From contig QHSU01000096.1 in the NCBI GenBank assembly GCA_003220535.1, positions 1 to 64,000 on the forward strand: a stretch of 64,000 nt of DNA, written 5' to 3'. Below are positions 23,311 to 32,611 of this stretch, in pieces. Every line of letters begins with the position of its first letter. Position 1 is the first letter of the stretch. A program made the translations under genes and the position numbers. The notes below the pieces were generated by a model. It ran no database searches. It was not told where the DNA came from and was given only the letters and a program-made list of their open reading frames with translations. Source of the stretch: Candidatus Rokuibacteriota bacterium (GTDB lineage Bacteria > Methylomirabilota > Methylomirabilia > Rokubacteriales > CSP1-6).

Positions 23311-26300
23311 ATGCTTCCGCGGGTGCTCGAGTTCTCGCTCCACCATCGCGTCGTCATCATCTTCGCCGTCCTCGCGATGGCGGTCGCCGGGATCTGGTCC
23401 TTCACCCAGCTCAAGCTCGAGGCGTATCCGGACATCTCCGACCCGGGCGTCGTGGTCATCACGGTCTACCCGGGGTTCGCCGCCGAAGAGGTCGAGAAGC
23501 AGGTGACGGTTCCGATCGAGCGCGCGCTGAACAACACGCCCAATGTCATCGGCCGGCGGTCGCGAACCATCTTCGGCCTCTCAATTGTCGAGCTCACGTT
23601 CACCGACACCACCAACGATTACTTCGCCCGGCAGGTCGTGCTCGAGAAGCTGCGCGACGCTGATCTTCCCGAGGGCGTCACGCCGACGCTCGGCCCCCTG
23701 ATCGGCGGGATCAGCGAGTTCTATCGCTACGTCCTCGCAGGTCCCGGCTACGACGCGATGCAGCTGCGCGAGATCCAGGACTGGGTCGTGGCGCCGCGGC
23801 TGCTCCAGGTCCCGGGGGTGACCGATGTCACCCCCTTCGGCGGCCTCGTTCGCCAGTACGAGATCCAGATGAATCCCCGCGCGCTCGATAAGCACAACCT
23901 CGGCGTCCGGCAGATCGCGGACGCCGTGAAGAACAACAATCGGAACGCCGGCGGCGCGCTGCTCCGGATGGGGCAACAATCGCTCGCCATCCGGGGGTCA
24001 GGGCTCATCCAGAACAGCGAGGACATCGGCAACATCGTCCTGGATTCACAGAAGAACGTGCCGGTCTTCGTGCGCGACGTCGGCAGGCTCGTGGTGGGCA
24101 GCCTGCCTCAGACCGGTATCTTCGCCGTCAACCGCGATTCGCTCGGCTCGGGGGGCGTGGAGGCGATTGTCCTCATGCGTCGCGGGGAAAATCCCAGCGA
24201 GATCCTCCACCAGATCCACGAGGCAGTCGCGGATATCAACACCAGCCGCTTGCCGCGCGGGGTCGAGATCGTGCCGATCCATGACAAGACGGAGCTCGTG
24301 GAGAACACGCTTCATACCGTCTCACGCGTGATGCTCGAAGGCCTCGTTATCGTCGTGACCGTGCTCCTGGTGTTTCTCGTCAGTCTGCGCGCCGCTCTCC
24401 TGACGGCCCTCACGATCCCGCTGTCCTTACTGTTCGCACTCCTCTGCATGCATCTGGCGGGCGTGTCCATGAGCCTGCTCAGCATCGGCGCGCTCGACTT
24501 CGGCATCCTCGTGGATGCCACCATCGTCATGGTCGAGCGCATCATCCGAACCCTGGCGCACGAATCGGCTCGACTGGATGCCGTCCGGCTGACCGCTCGG
24601 GTCCGGGAGGCGGCGCTCGTCGTCCAGCGCCCCATCCTGTTTTCTCTCCTGATCATCATCGTCGCGTATATTCCACTGCTGACCCTCGAGCGCGTCGAGC
24701 GGCGCTTGTTCACGCCGATGGCCCTGACGGTGTGCTTCGCCTTGCTCGGCTCGCTCCTGCTCTGCCTCGCCCTCATTCCTGTGCTGGCCACGTTCGTGTT
24801 CCGCGGTCGGCGCCAGATCAGGGAGAATCGGCTGCTCGACCTGATCGCCGGACGCTATGAAGCGATCATCCGCACCAGCGTCCGCCACGCATGGCTCACC
24901 GTTCTCGTCGCGACGTGCGTCGTGTGTGGCTCGATCTACCTCGGCACGCGTGTGGGAACAGAGTTCCTGCCGCCGCTCGACGAGGGTCTCATCTGGATCC
25001 GAGCCAGCCTGCCGCCGGGCATCTCCCTCGAAAAGTCGGCGGAGGTCGCACGCACCATCAGGTTGGCCATTCTGCAGTCGCCCGAGGTCAAGCTCGTGAT
25101 GTCGCAGACCGGGCGAAACGATTCGGGGACGGATCCGTTCGGACCGAATCGCAACGAACTGCTGGTTGACCTGTATCCGTACGGGACGTGGAAGTCAGGG
25201 AAGACGAAGGCTGAGCTCGTGGACGAGCTGCGGCGACGGCTCGAGGACACGATCCCGGAGGTGGTTCTGAACTTCACGCAACCGATCATCGACACGGCGA
25301 CCGAGATCGCCACCGGGTCGTCGGCGGACCTCGCCGTCATCGTCAGTGGTCCCGACCTCAGCGAGCTTCGCAAGCTCGCCGCACGAACCCTGAGCGTCCT
25401 GCGCGGCGTGCGTGGGGCCGTCGACACATCGATCGAACAGGAGCGCGATCAGGCCCAGGTACAGCTCGCCATCAACCGCTTCCAGGTCGCCCGCTACGGT
25501 ATCAACGTGAGCGACGTCCAGGACGTGATCAACCTCGCGATCGGCGGTAGCCCGATCACCAGCGTCTTCGAGGGCGATCGACACTTCGACGTCGTGGCCC
25601 GCTTCGTCCCCGAGGCGCGCGCCGATCCCGGGACCATCGGAAACCTACTAATACCCGTCCGGGACGGTGCGCGGGTGCCGTTGTCGCAACTGGCGGACAT
25701 TCGCGTGGTGGACGGTCCCACGATCGTCGCGCGGCGTGAGAACGAGCGGCAGATCACCGTGCGAACGAACATCCGCGGGCGCGATCAGGGCGGGTTCGTC
25801 GCCGAAGCCCAGGCGCGACTCGCGAGCGAGGTCTCACTGCCTCCCGGGTATCGGTTCGCGTGGGGAGGGCAGTTCGAGAACTTCGAGCGCGCCCGCCAGC
25901 GGCTCGCGATCATCATCCCGGTCACGATCGGGATCATCTTCGTGTTCCTCTTCATCACGTTCGGCTCCAGTCTCGACGCGCTGCTCGTCCTCCTGAACGT
26001 GCCGTTCTCGCTGTCGGGAGGGCTGATCCTGCTCTACCTCAGAGGTATCAACCTGAGCGTGTCTGCCGGCGTCGGGTTCATCTCGCTGTTCGGGGTAGCG
26101 GTGATGAGCGGCCTGCTCTACGTTTCGGAAATCAACGTGCGACGGCGAACACCGGACGTGTCGCTGCGAGATGCCGTGGTTCAGGGTGCGAGGGCACAGT
26201 TTCGCCCGCTGCTGGTCCTCATCGTCGTCGCGGCCCTCGGGATGGTGCCGGCCGCGCTCGCCCGTGGGATCGGGTCCGACATTCAGCGGCCACTCGCGAC

Positions 26301-26421
26301 CGTCGTGATCGGAGGTCTCACGTCCACGCTGTTCCTCACGCTCTTCGCGCTTCCGGCGGTGTACTGGTTGACGGAGGCGTTCCGGCCGGCGGCGCGTCGC
26401 CTTTCGGACGATCGCAGATGA
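23311..26421 (+). CDS. RND efflux permease, heavy-metal (CzcA/CusA-like) class
   Basis: The product is 1036 aa, normal for the family. It has the N-terminal helix and porter opening LKLEAYPDISDPGVVVITVY PG (YPDIS is diagnostic of RND pumps). Two repeats of porter plus six helices follow. Membrane helix 4 reads LLSIGALDFGILVDATIVMV, matching the DFG-x-[IL]VD signature of the heavy-metal subfamily, with the proton-relay Asp residues in ALDFG and LVD. ERVERRLFTPMA and the second-half ITFGSSLDALLVLLNVPFSL segment are also conserved. It exchanges protons for substrate across the inner membrane. It starts 4 bp after the adaptor stop and overlaps the outer-membrane-factor gene by 4 bp. Confidence 0.92.
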   Translation: MLPRVLEFSLHHRVVIIFAVLAMAVAGIWSFTQLKLEAYPDISDPGVVVITVYPGFAAEEVEKQVTVPIERALNNTPNVIGRRSRTIFGLSIVELTFTDTTNDYFARQVVLEKLRDADLPEGVTPTLGPLIGGISEFYRYVLAGPGYDAMQLREIQDWVVAPRLLQVPGVTDVTPFGGLVRQYEIQMNPRALDKHNLGVRQIADAVKNNNRNAGGALLRMGQQSLAIRGSGLIQNSEDIGNIVLDSQKNVPVFVRDVGRLVVGSLPQTGIFAVNRDSLGSGGVEAIVLMRRGENPSEILHQIHEAVADINTSRLPRGVEIVPIHDKTELVENTLHTVSRVMLEGLVIVVTVLLVFLVSLRAALLTALTIPLSLLFALLCMHLAGVSMSLLSIGALDFGILVDATIVMVERIIRTLAHESARLDAVRLTARVREAALVVQRPILFSLLIIIVAYIPLLTLERVERRLFTPMALTVCFALLGSLLLCLALIPVLATFVFRGRRQIRENRLLDLIAGRYEAIIRTSVRHAWLTVLVATCVVCGSIYLGTRVGTEFLPPLDEGLIWIRASLPPGISLEKSAEVARTIRLAILQSPEVKLVMSQTGRNDSGTDPFGPNRNELLVDLYPYGTWKSGKTKAELVDELRRRLEDTIPEVVLNFTQPIIDTATEIATGSSADLAVIVSGPDLSELRKLAARTLSVLRGVRGAVDTSIEQERDQAQVQLAINRFQVARYGINVSDVQDVINLAIGGSPITSVFEGDRHFDVVARFVPEARADPGTIGNLLIPVRDGARVPLSQLADIRVVDGPTIVARRENERQITVRTNIRGRDQGGFVAEAQARLASEVSLPPGYRFAWGGQFENFERARQRLAIIIPVTIGIIFVFLFITFGSSLDALLVLLNVPFSLSGGLILLYLRGINLSVSAGVGFISLFGVAVMSGLLYVSEINVRRRTPDVSLRDAVVQGARAQFRPLLVLIVVAALGMVPAALARGIGSDIQRPLATVVIGGLTSTLFLTLFALPAVYWLTEAFRPAARRLSDDRR

Positions 26422-27935
26422 TGAGACTGCTCGTGCCCTCGCCACGGCTGTTGACGAGCGCGACGGCCGCGCTGACCGTCGTGGGTCTGGCGTCCGGCTG
26501 CGCGGTGGGCCCGAACTTCCGCCGTCCCGCCGCGCCGGCGGTCGAGCGCTATACCCGGCCATCGCTGGCCGCGACGACCGCGTCAGCGGACGTCCCCGGG
26601 GGAGAAGCCCAACGTCTCGTCCATGGGCAGGACATTCCGCACGACTGGTGGACGCTGTTCCGGTCCCCCGGGTTGGACGCGCTGGTCAAGCGAGCCCTCA
26701 GCGCGAATCCGACCCTCATCACGGCGCAGCAGGCGTTGAGCCAGGCGATGGAGCTCGTCGCCGCGCAGCGGGGCGCCTTCTATCCGAGCGTCCAGGGCAG
26801 CTTCTCGTCGAGCTACCAACGGACATCGGCGACGTCGGCGCCGCCGTTGAACACCCCCGAGCTGAGATACAGCCTCTATACCGCCCAGGTAACCGTTGGC
26901 TTCACGCCGGACGTCTTCGGCGGCAACCGGCGGCAGGTGGAGTCACTCCTCGGACAGGCCGAGGCTCAGCGCTTCCAGCTGGAAGCGGCGTACCTGACGC
27001 TGATGTCGAACGTGGTGGCGGCGGCCGTCCAAGAGGCGTCGCTGCGGGCACAGATATCGGCGACGCGGGAGATCATCGCGATCAGCAGCGGGTCGCTCGC
27101 GCTGGTGCGGCGCCAGTTCGAATTCGGGGCGGTCGCGGGGATCGAAGTGGCGGCGCAGGAAGCCGCGCTCGCGCAGGTGGAGCAGACGTTGCCACCGTTG
27201 CAGAAGCAGCTCGAGCAAAACGGGAATCTATTGGCGGCTCTGACGGGCCAGCTTCCCAGTGATGATCCGGACGAGCGATTCGAGCTCACGTCGTTCCAGC
27301 TGCCCACCGAGCTGCCCGTAAGCGTGCCGTCCAGGCTCGTCCAGCAGCGCCCCGACGTGCGCGCCGCGGAGGCTCAATTGCACGCCGCCAGCGCTCAAAT
27401 CGGCGTCGCCGTCGCGAGCCGGCTGCCGCAGTTCACGATCACTGGCGCGTATGGCGGAACGTCGACCACGTTGATGCAGATGTTCGCCAACAGCAATCCG
27501 TTCTGGAGCATCGCCGGCACCGTTGCGCAGACGATCTTTGACGGGGGGACCTTGCTGCACCGGCAGCGCGCCGCCGAAGCGGCGTTCGAGCAAACGGCCG
27601 CGCAATACCGAGGTGCCGTTCTCACTGGCTTCCAGAACGTGGCGGATGCGCTGTACGCCCTTCAGGCCGATGCGGAAGGTCTGAGGGCGGCCCTCGCCGC
27701 CGAACGGGCGGCCAAGAGAACCCTCGATATCACGCTGAAGCAGCAGGAGCTCGGAGCCGTCAGCTACCTGGCGCTGCTCAGTGCTCGGCAGGTCTATCAG
27801 CAGGCGCTGATCAGTCGTGTCCAGGCGCAGGGCAACCGATTGGCCGACACCGCGGCGCTCTTCCAGGCGCTCGGCGGCGGGTGGTGGAACCGCCCGGTCG
27901 CGACGCCAAGAGCCAGCAAAGCGGCAGAGCGATGA
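26418..27935 (+). CDS. outer-membrane efflux lipoprotein (NodT/OprM-type TolC homologue)
   Basis: The 505-aa outer-membrane factor starts at ATG 26418, overlapping the permease stop (ATGA). The lipoprotein signal LTVVGLASGC leads to CAVGPNFRRPAAP, the common GPDY-like start of the NodT family. Two homologous halves follow, with DWWTLFRSPGLDALVKRALS, the periplasmic helices around NPTLITAQQALSQA, and the second-half RPDVRAAEAQLHAASAQIGV. The strands near FGGNRRQVE and IFDGGTLLHRQ are the usual G-rich turns. It forms the outer-membrane channel of the tripartite pump. The next gene again overlaps by 4 bp. Confidence 0.92.
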   Translation: MMRLLVPSPRLLTSATAALTVVGLASGCAVGPNFRRPAAPAVERYTRPSLAATTASADVPGGEAQRLVHGQDIPHDWWTLFRSPGLDALVKRALSANPTLITAQQALSQAMELVAAQRGAFYPSVQGSFSSSYQRTSATSAPPLNTPELRYSLYTAQVTVGFTPDVFGGNRRQVESLLGQAEAQRFQLEAAYLTLMSNVVAAAVQEASLRAQISATREIIAISSGSLALVRRQFEFGAVAGIEVAAQEAALAQVEQTLPPLQKQLEQNGNLLAALTGQLPSDDPDERFELTSFQLPTELPVSVPSRLVQQRPDVRAAEAQLHAASAQIGVAVASRLPQFTITGAYGGTSTTLMQMFANSNPFWSIAGTVAQTIFDGGTLLHRQRAAEAAFEQTAAQYRGAVLTGFQNVADALYALQADAEGLRAALAAERAAKRTLDITLKQQELGAVSYLALLSARQVYQQALISRVQAQGNRLADTAALFQALGGGWWNRPVATPRASKAAER

Positions 27936-28141
27936 GGAGGTCACGCTTGCGATACCTAGCATTGATCGCAGCGGCGTGTTTGCTGAGCGGTTGCGCGGCA
28001 GATGTGGTCATGGTGAACCCACGAACCGGCGAGACGGCGAGGTGCACGGCGAGTTTGCGAGGACTGAACCCTTGGTCGCAGCAGGAAGCCTGTATTGGCG
28101 ACTACATCGCGGGCGGCTGGATCAGATCCGGACAAGATTGA
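27932..28141 (+). CDS. small lipoprotein at the end of the efflux operon
   Basis: The 69-aa product starts at ATG 27932, whose bases overlap the upstream stop (ATGA). The lipoprotein signal YLALIAAACLLSGC puts the acylated Cys at residue 21. The short mature part reads VVMVNPRTGETARCTASLRG and contains two more Cys, probably a disulfide. It resembles small lipoproteins with an N-P-[RK]-T-G start of unknown function. Tight coupling to the pump suggests an accessory or assembly role in the same complex. Confidence 0.65.
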   Translation: MRRSRLRYLALIAAACLLSGCAADVVMVNPRTGETARCTASLRGLNPWSQQEACIGDYIAGGWIRSGQD

Positions 28142-28581
28142 ACCGGCCAGAGGAACCACTTCCGTACCCCGTTCGCGTGTGTCGTCGGATGCGAGAAGCA
28201 CTACCGCCTTCGCGATCTCGTCGGGTGTCCCGAGCCTGCCGAGCGGAACGCTGTTGGAAATCATCTTCAAGCGTTGCTGACCTGTTTCTGCGGAAGCCAG
28301 GAGGTCGCTCAGCCCGGGTGTGTCGATGGAGCCCGGGCTCACCACGTTCACGCGAATCCGGCGATCCTTCAGAGGCGATCGCGGTCACCAAGGTTCGACA
28401 CGTCGCCTTGCACGCCGGTCACATGTCTTCCGATCTCCTGTACCGCCGAAGCCGCCTCCGGATCGCGGCGCCCCGTGATGAAGACGTACGCGCCCTCGTT
28501 CACGAACTGCTTCGCCGTCGCAAAGCCGATGCCGCTATTGCCACCGGTAATGAGTGCAATCTTGCCCTCGAGCTTACCCAT
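28142..28581 (-). pseudogene. short-chain dehydrogenase with internal deletion
   Basis: The start is excellent: AAGGAGATATGC precedes ATG 28581, and the protein begins MGKLEGKIALITGGNSGIGF with the SDR glycine motif. It runs to GDVSNLGDRDRL, then a stop. About 10 bp later another frame resumes with RIRVNVVSPGSIDTPGLSDL and VPLGRLGTPDEIAKAVVLLA, the SDR C-terminal part, before drifting out near 28160. The central ~100 residues with the NNAG and YxxxK catalytic motifs are missing, and the last strand (usually TGTELFVDGG) is replaced. It is therefore inactive. It directly follows an intact SDR. Confidence 0.85.
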
Positions 28582-28591
28582 GCATATCTCC

Positions 28592-29428
28592 TTAAGCTCG
28601 GCGGCGTGCTCGGTCAGCCGATGCGGATGCACCAATCCGGTATCTGGGCGCTGGTACGGCATTGCCGAACCGCTTCGAGAGAGCCCGGCGCGTGGCCTCG
28701 AAACGCGTCCATTCGTCGCCATCGTGGAGACCGGGGATCGTCACCAGCTCGCCCTGGTCGAGCCCGACCAGCGCCGCATCGACCATGTCTTCCGGGGACA
28801 TGACGATTGATGCGGGCAAGTCCTTGAGGGGCAAGCCGGCCTTGTCCCAGATCTCGGTCGCGGTCGCGCCCGGCAGCACGGCCTGGATTCGGACGCCCTT
28901 TGCCGCGAGTTCGTGCTGCAGCGAATAGCTTAGCGCAAGAACGTAGGCTTTGCTCGCGCCGTAGACACCGTTGAGCGTCTCGGGCGAGATGCCCACCACC
29001 GAGGCGACGTTGATGATCTTTCCCGCGCCACGCGACACGAATGCAGGCGCTGCGGCATAGGTCAGGCGCGTGAGCGCGGTGATGTTGAGGGCGATGATGT
29101 CGTCCATCTTCTCGACGCTGGCATTCAGCAGGGGCGCGACCGAGGCGACGCCGGCATTGTTGACGAGCATGGTGATGGTCTGGTCATCCCGCAGGATGCT
29201 TTCCACCTTGGCGAGACCCGGCTTGTCGCTGAGGTCCGCCGCCAGCGCAGTGACCGAGCGCCCGGTCTCGCTCATCAGGCGCGCGGCGAGCGCCTTGAGC
29301 CGCGCCTCGTTGCGGGCCACCAGGATGAGGTCGTAGCTACGCTTCGCGAGGCGGTCGGCATAGACGGCGCCGATGCCCGTGGAGGCGCCGGTGATGAGGG
29401 CAGTGCCCTGCGAGGGGGAATTGCTCAT
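28592..29428 (-). CDS. short-chain dehydrogenase/reductase (SDR)
   Basis: The 278-aa SDR starts at ATG 29428 after GAAGGAGACGAGC. Landmarks are the coenzyme motif TGASTGIG (residues about 12-19), DLSDKPGL, LVNNAGVAS, the active-site Ser in NVASVVG and YGASK with the catalytic Tyr and Lys. The end, VDAALVGLDQGELVTIPGLH, matches the group often annotated as SDR of the YqjQ/DltE type. It is an NAD(P)-dependent oxidoreductase with unknown substrate. A 5-bp inverted repeat (29525-29540) in the divergent spacer may regulate it. Confidence 0.88.
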   Translation of the reverse strand: MSNSPSQGTALITGASTGIGAVYADRLAKRSYDLILVARNEARLKALAARLMSETGRSVTALAADLSDKPGLAKVESILRDDQTITMLVNNAGVASVAPLLNASVEKMDDIIALNITALTRLTYAAAPAFVSRGAGKIINVASVVGISPETLNGVYGASKAYVLALSYSLQHELAAKGVRIQAVLPGATATEIWDKAGLPLKDLPASIVMSPEDMVDAALVGLDQGELVTIPGLHDGDEWTRFEATRRALSKRFGNAVPAPRYRIGASASADRARRRA

Positions 29429-29524
29429 GCTCGTCTCCTTCGTGATGGGGATGTCGACCAAACTGTCCCGCTGCTGCTTGGGACGTCGGTCGAGGCCAGT
29501 CGGATTCACGTGGCGCACAAATTA

Positions 29525-29540
29525 ATATGTAGCAGCATAT
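29525..29540 (+). promoter_or_regulatory. palindromic operator-like site in an AT-rich divergent spacer
   Basis: ATATG-TAGCAG-CATAT is a 5-bp inverted repeat in the only AT-rich patch of the region (29518-29545). It lies between the SDR gene (start 29428, minus) and the DUF2867 gene (start 29554, plus). It could be an operator and/or overlap a -10 element (TATAAT at 29537-29542). Confidence 0.4.
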
Positions 29541-29553
29541 AATACCGGCATGC

Positions 29554-30123
29554 GTGCGCCTCCCCGCCGAGTATCTGCGCCTGGACCTTCGTGCCCACGA
29601 GCTGCTGCACGACGTTCCCTTGTACGACGTCTCGGTCGTGGATCTTCCGGGCGGCGGTGTCGGACGGAGCGTGGCCGACATTCGCGCGCTCGACTCGGCC
29701 GCTGCGCCGAGCCGCCTCGCGAACGCTATTTACGGCCTGCGACATCTCCTCGGGCGAACGTTCGGCTGGGACCTCGCGCAGATGCGGCCCGAAGACTCGC
29801 TGCTGTCACGGCTGTCAGAGCGCGACCGCCGGGACTCCGAAATTACCCCCGGCACTCCCGTTGGATCGTTCCTTTTGCTGTACCAGTTTCCCGGCGAGGC
29901 GTTGAGCGAGACCCGCAATGCCACGGTACACGGGTTCGTCTGCACGGCTCTGGCGCGAACCGCGAGCGGGTACCGTCTGTACTGGGGCGTATACGTGATC
30001 CCCGTTTCCTGGCTCACGCGACCGTATCTGCTCGCGATCGAGCCGTTTCGACGCATCCTGTACCCGGCTATGCTTCGCCGGATTCGGCGCGCGTGGCTCG
30101 CCGCTTACGGCGCGACGACCTAG
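29554..30123 (+). CDS. DUF2867 family protein
   Basis: The 189-aa protein probably starts at GTG 29554. It matches the DUF2867 pattern: HDVPLYDVSVVDLPGGGVGR, then FGWDLAQ, a central strand-rich part with FVCTALARTASGYRLYWGVY and the closing VIPVSWLTRPYLLAIEPFRR. Members are uncharacterised and often found with NAD(P)-binding or SDR proteins, as here with a divergent SDR. No signal peptide or catalytic motif is visible. The C-terminal part is hydrophobic and basic and might associate with the membrane. Confidence 0.78.
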   Translation: MRLPAEYLRLDLRAHELLHDVPLYDVSVVDLPGGGVGRSVADIRALDSAAAPSRLANAIYGLRHLLGRTFGWDLAQMRPEDSLLSRLSERDRRDSEITPGTPVGSFLLLYQFPGEALSETRNATVHGFVCTALARTASGYRLYWGVYVIPVSWLTRPYLLAIEPFRRILYPAMLRRIRRAWLAAYGATT

Positions 30124-30309
30124 GGGGCGTTCGCAGAACCGACGGCGTGTGGCGTCTAGCCACGGTAGTGCCAATTTCGCCCGGGGGATGCCAAACAGCC
30201 CACCGGCGAACGATGTCATCGCCGCCGAATCAGCGTCTTACGCGTACGGCCGGAGGCTTGCTAAGCGGTAGGCCGCTCGTTCGCCAAGCCCGGGTACAAG
30301 GAGGGGAGA

Positions 30310-31545
30310 ATGTTTGAGCTGATTCAGCGAATTCCAGAGCCCTGGCGTCAGCTGACGGACGTGCTGATCGCGCCGCTGGCGTGGATTCCGCGCATGCAGC
30401 ACACGCTGTGGGACTTCTTCTTCGCCCCGGGCCCGCTGTGGCTCGTCGCCGCGAAGTTCCTCTTCCTGCTCTTCCCGGCTCTACTCGCTGTCGCCGCCGT
30501 CTGGTGCACGCAGCTCTCCATCTACACGTTGCCGTTCCGCTCGGGGCGTGCGCAATTCATCCCGACGATGATGCTGACGTGGTGGGATGCCGTGCGCGCC
30601 GTCTGGCTGTACTGGGTGGGGATGTTCCGGTTCGTCGGGGTGGCGCTGGGATGGGCGGTGACGTTCAGCACCTTCGTGGCGAAGCTCGTGCTGGAGGTGA
30701 TCCGCCAGGTCGTGCTCATGCCCTTCACGATGACGGGCCGGATGACGGAGACCTACTTCAGGCCCGGTGTACCCTGGGTCGCGTTCGTGATGCTCATCTT
30801 CTGGTGCGTGCTCGAAGCCGCCATCTTCAGCTACACGCTCATGCCGACCGTGACCGAGCTCCTCGCCGACCTCGTCGGTGGCGAGTCGACGGCGCGTTTC
30901 ACGGGCCCCATCCTGTACTTCTTCCTGCTGCTGCTCGTCATGGGTAGCTTCGCGTGCGTGCAGACCTTGATGGACGCCGTGAAGAAGCGGGAGTGGAAGT
31001 ACATCGTCCAGATGGTCGTGGTGGAGCTGTTCGTGATGTTCTTCGAGGTCATATTCCTGTACCGGGAGCTCATCGACGCGCTGACGCCGTGGATTTCGCA
31101 GCAGACGGGTATGAAGCTGGGCCTCACGGTCACGCTCTTGCTGTCGTCGTTCGGATGGATCGGTATCCGCGGCATGACGTGGTTCCTGTTCGGCCAGTTC
31201 GGAACACCGCCGATGCTCGCCTTCATCTCGCGGCGGCCGATGGTGGACGAAGGCTCCCCGCGCCCCGCCAACGGCAAGCCGGCACCGGCCTGGTGGCGCC
31301 AGCCGGTGACGGAGCTCAAGCAGGAGATCGAATGGCTCCACGCCAAGAGCGAGGAGCTCCTCGACTACCTTGTGCTTCCGGTCTTGCAGATCGCGGCGGC
31401 CGCGCTCAACTTCGGCATGGTCCTGTTCGCCTCCCGTCAGGTCTTCTCGCTACCCTTCAAGGAGGCCAAGGAGATCACGCAGACCTGGCATATTTTACAG
31501 TCGTTGCACTTGCAAGCGCCGCCGCGGAAGCCGGCGACGCTATGA
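30310..31545 (+). CDS. polytopic membrane protein, function unknown
   Basis: The 411-aa product begins at ATG 30310, after GGGGAG. It has about seven hydrophobic segments (residues about 38-65, 105-130, 155-180, 200-222, 235-252, 275-300 and 365-385). An aromatic-rich segment around YWVGMFRFVGVALGWAVTFS and a cytosolic loop with a helical PVTELKQEIEWLHAKSEELL stretch stand out. No transporter signature is recognisable. The next gene (VWA-like, exported) starts inside its stop codon (ATGA). This tight coupling suggests that the two proteins act together, perhaps as an anchored complex. Confidence 0.7.
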   Translation: MFELIQRIPEPWRQLTDVLIAPLAWIPRMQHTLWDFFFAPGPLWLVAAKFLFLLFPALLAVAAVWCTQLSIYTLPFRSGRAQFIPTMMLTWWDAVRAVWLYWVGMFRFVGVALGWAVTFSTFVAKLVLEVIRQVVLMPFTMTGRMTETYFRPGVPWVAFVMLIFWCVLEAAIFSYTLMPTVTELLADLVGGESTARFTGPILYFFLLLLVMGSFACVQTLMDAVKKREWKYIVQMVVVELFVMFFEVIFLYRELIDALTPWISQQTGMKLGLTVTLLLSSFGWIGIRGMTWFLFGQFGTPPMLAFISRRPMVDEGSPRPANGKPAPAWWRQPVTELKQEIEWLHAKSEELLDYLVLPVLQIAAAALNFGMVLFASRQVFSLPFKEAKEITQTWHILQSLHLQAPPRKPATL

Positions 31546-32315
31546 GGCGCCCGGGCATCTCGCTCACCGCTCGCGTCGTCGCAGCCGCTCTCCTCAGTGT
31601 CGCCGTCGTGGTCTCGGCGGCGGAGACGGAGGATAGCAAGGCGCCGCGGTCGACGCTCTTCGTCGGCGTCGACACCAGCGGATCGTTCCGAACCGCCTAT
31701 GACGATGCCCTCACGTTTGTCGCCCACTACCTCTACGGCCATATGCACGAGCTCGGCGGCCTCCCGAAACCGCGCGATCTCTTCGTGACGGCCATCGGAG
31801 GGAAGGACAACAACGAGCCGAAGTCCTTCCACCCGATCCACGACTTCAACAACAAGGACGTCAAGCAGATCGAAACGGACCTCCGGAAGTGGTTCCCGCC
31901 CACCGACACGCTCACCGATTTCAACGTCTTCTTCCAGCAGATCGCGCGCACCGTGAAGGAGCGGAATCTCGTCCTGGCGCCGATCACCGTGATCGTGGTC
32001 AGCGACGGCGTCCCCGACGTGCGCGACGGGACGATCAAGTCGGGCTCGCCCGCCTCCTACCAGCAGATCGATCTCAGTCCCCTCGATTACCTCTCGAAGA
32101 ACGTCACCGTCCGCCTGGTCTACGCGAGCCCGAAGGTCGGCGACAACTGGCGAAAGCTGGTGAAGCGAGACCGCGTACGCTTCTGGGCCGTGGAGCACGA
32201 CGTCATGAAGGGCTGGCGCGCCCAGATGAGGCCAGATACCGACCTCGCCAACCAGGACCGCTTCTGGAAGTGGGTGAGGGACAACGTGGATTACCGCGTG
32301 CGGCGCGGCGTCTGA
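31542..32315 (+). CDS. exported VWA-like protein with a MIDAS motif
   Basis: The 257-aa protein has a signal peptide (RVVAAALLSVAVVVSAAE) and a von Willebrand A-type start: LFVGVDTSGSFR, whose D-T-S-G-S (residues 44-48) is the DxSxS metal site. A later strand ends in VIVVSDGVPDVRDG, matching the third MIDAS loop. PKPRDLFVTAIGGKD and RLVYASPKVGDNW supply other strands. It would bind a divalent metal and mediate protein contact in the periplasm. The start overlaps the stop of the membrane protein gene by 4 bp. Confidence 0.75.
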   Translation: MRRPGISLTARVVAAALLSVAVVVSAAETEDSKAPRSTLFVGVDTSGSFRTAYDDALTFVAHYLYGHMHELGGLPKPRDLFVTAIGGKDNNEPKSFHPIHDFNNKDVKQIETDLRKWFPPTDTLTDFNVFFQQIARTVKERNLVLAPITVIVVSDGVPDVRDGTIKSGSPASYQQIDLSPLDYLSKNVTVRLVYASPKVGDNWRKLVKRDRVRFWAVEHDVMKGWRAQMRPDTDLANQDRFWKWVRDNVDYRVRRGV

Positions 32316-32611
32316 TCCCGTCGCCTTCCATCCAGGAGCTCTGATCGCGACCAGAGGTATAGGCGCTGGCATAGCGGCCACTCGCTGAACTGATCGGCGT
32401 CGCTCACCGTGCCGTGACCGAGCCGTTTCCCGAGGCACCTGCGGTTTCAACACGTCGGAATTGCGATTGTCCAGCCAACCGAGGTCCGCGTTAGGCTATT
32501 GTCAATTCTTGCAGAAAGCTGCGGCAAGACTCGCTGCCGCCGATGTCAGTTCCGTCGTCTGGTGTCCTGCGGGCCGCGCGCCGGGTTCGCGGAGCTAGAG
32601 GAGTGCATCTC

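Noticed and set aside
32543..32611. longer N-terminus for the acetolactate-synthase-like enzyme
   Set aside because: The extra 23 residues (Arg/Ala-rich) are unlike the family, whereas ATG 32612 begins the conserved KGADLL start and has GAGGAG upstream.
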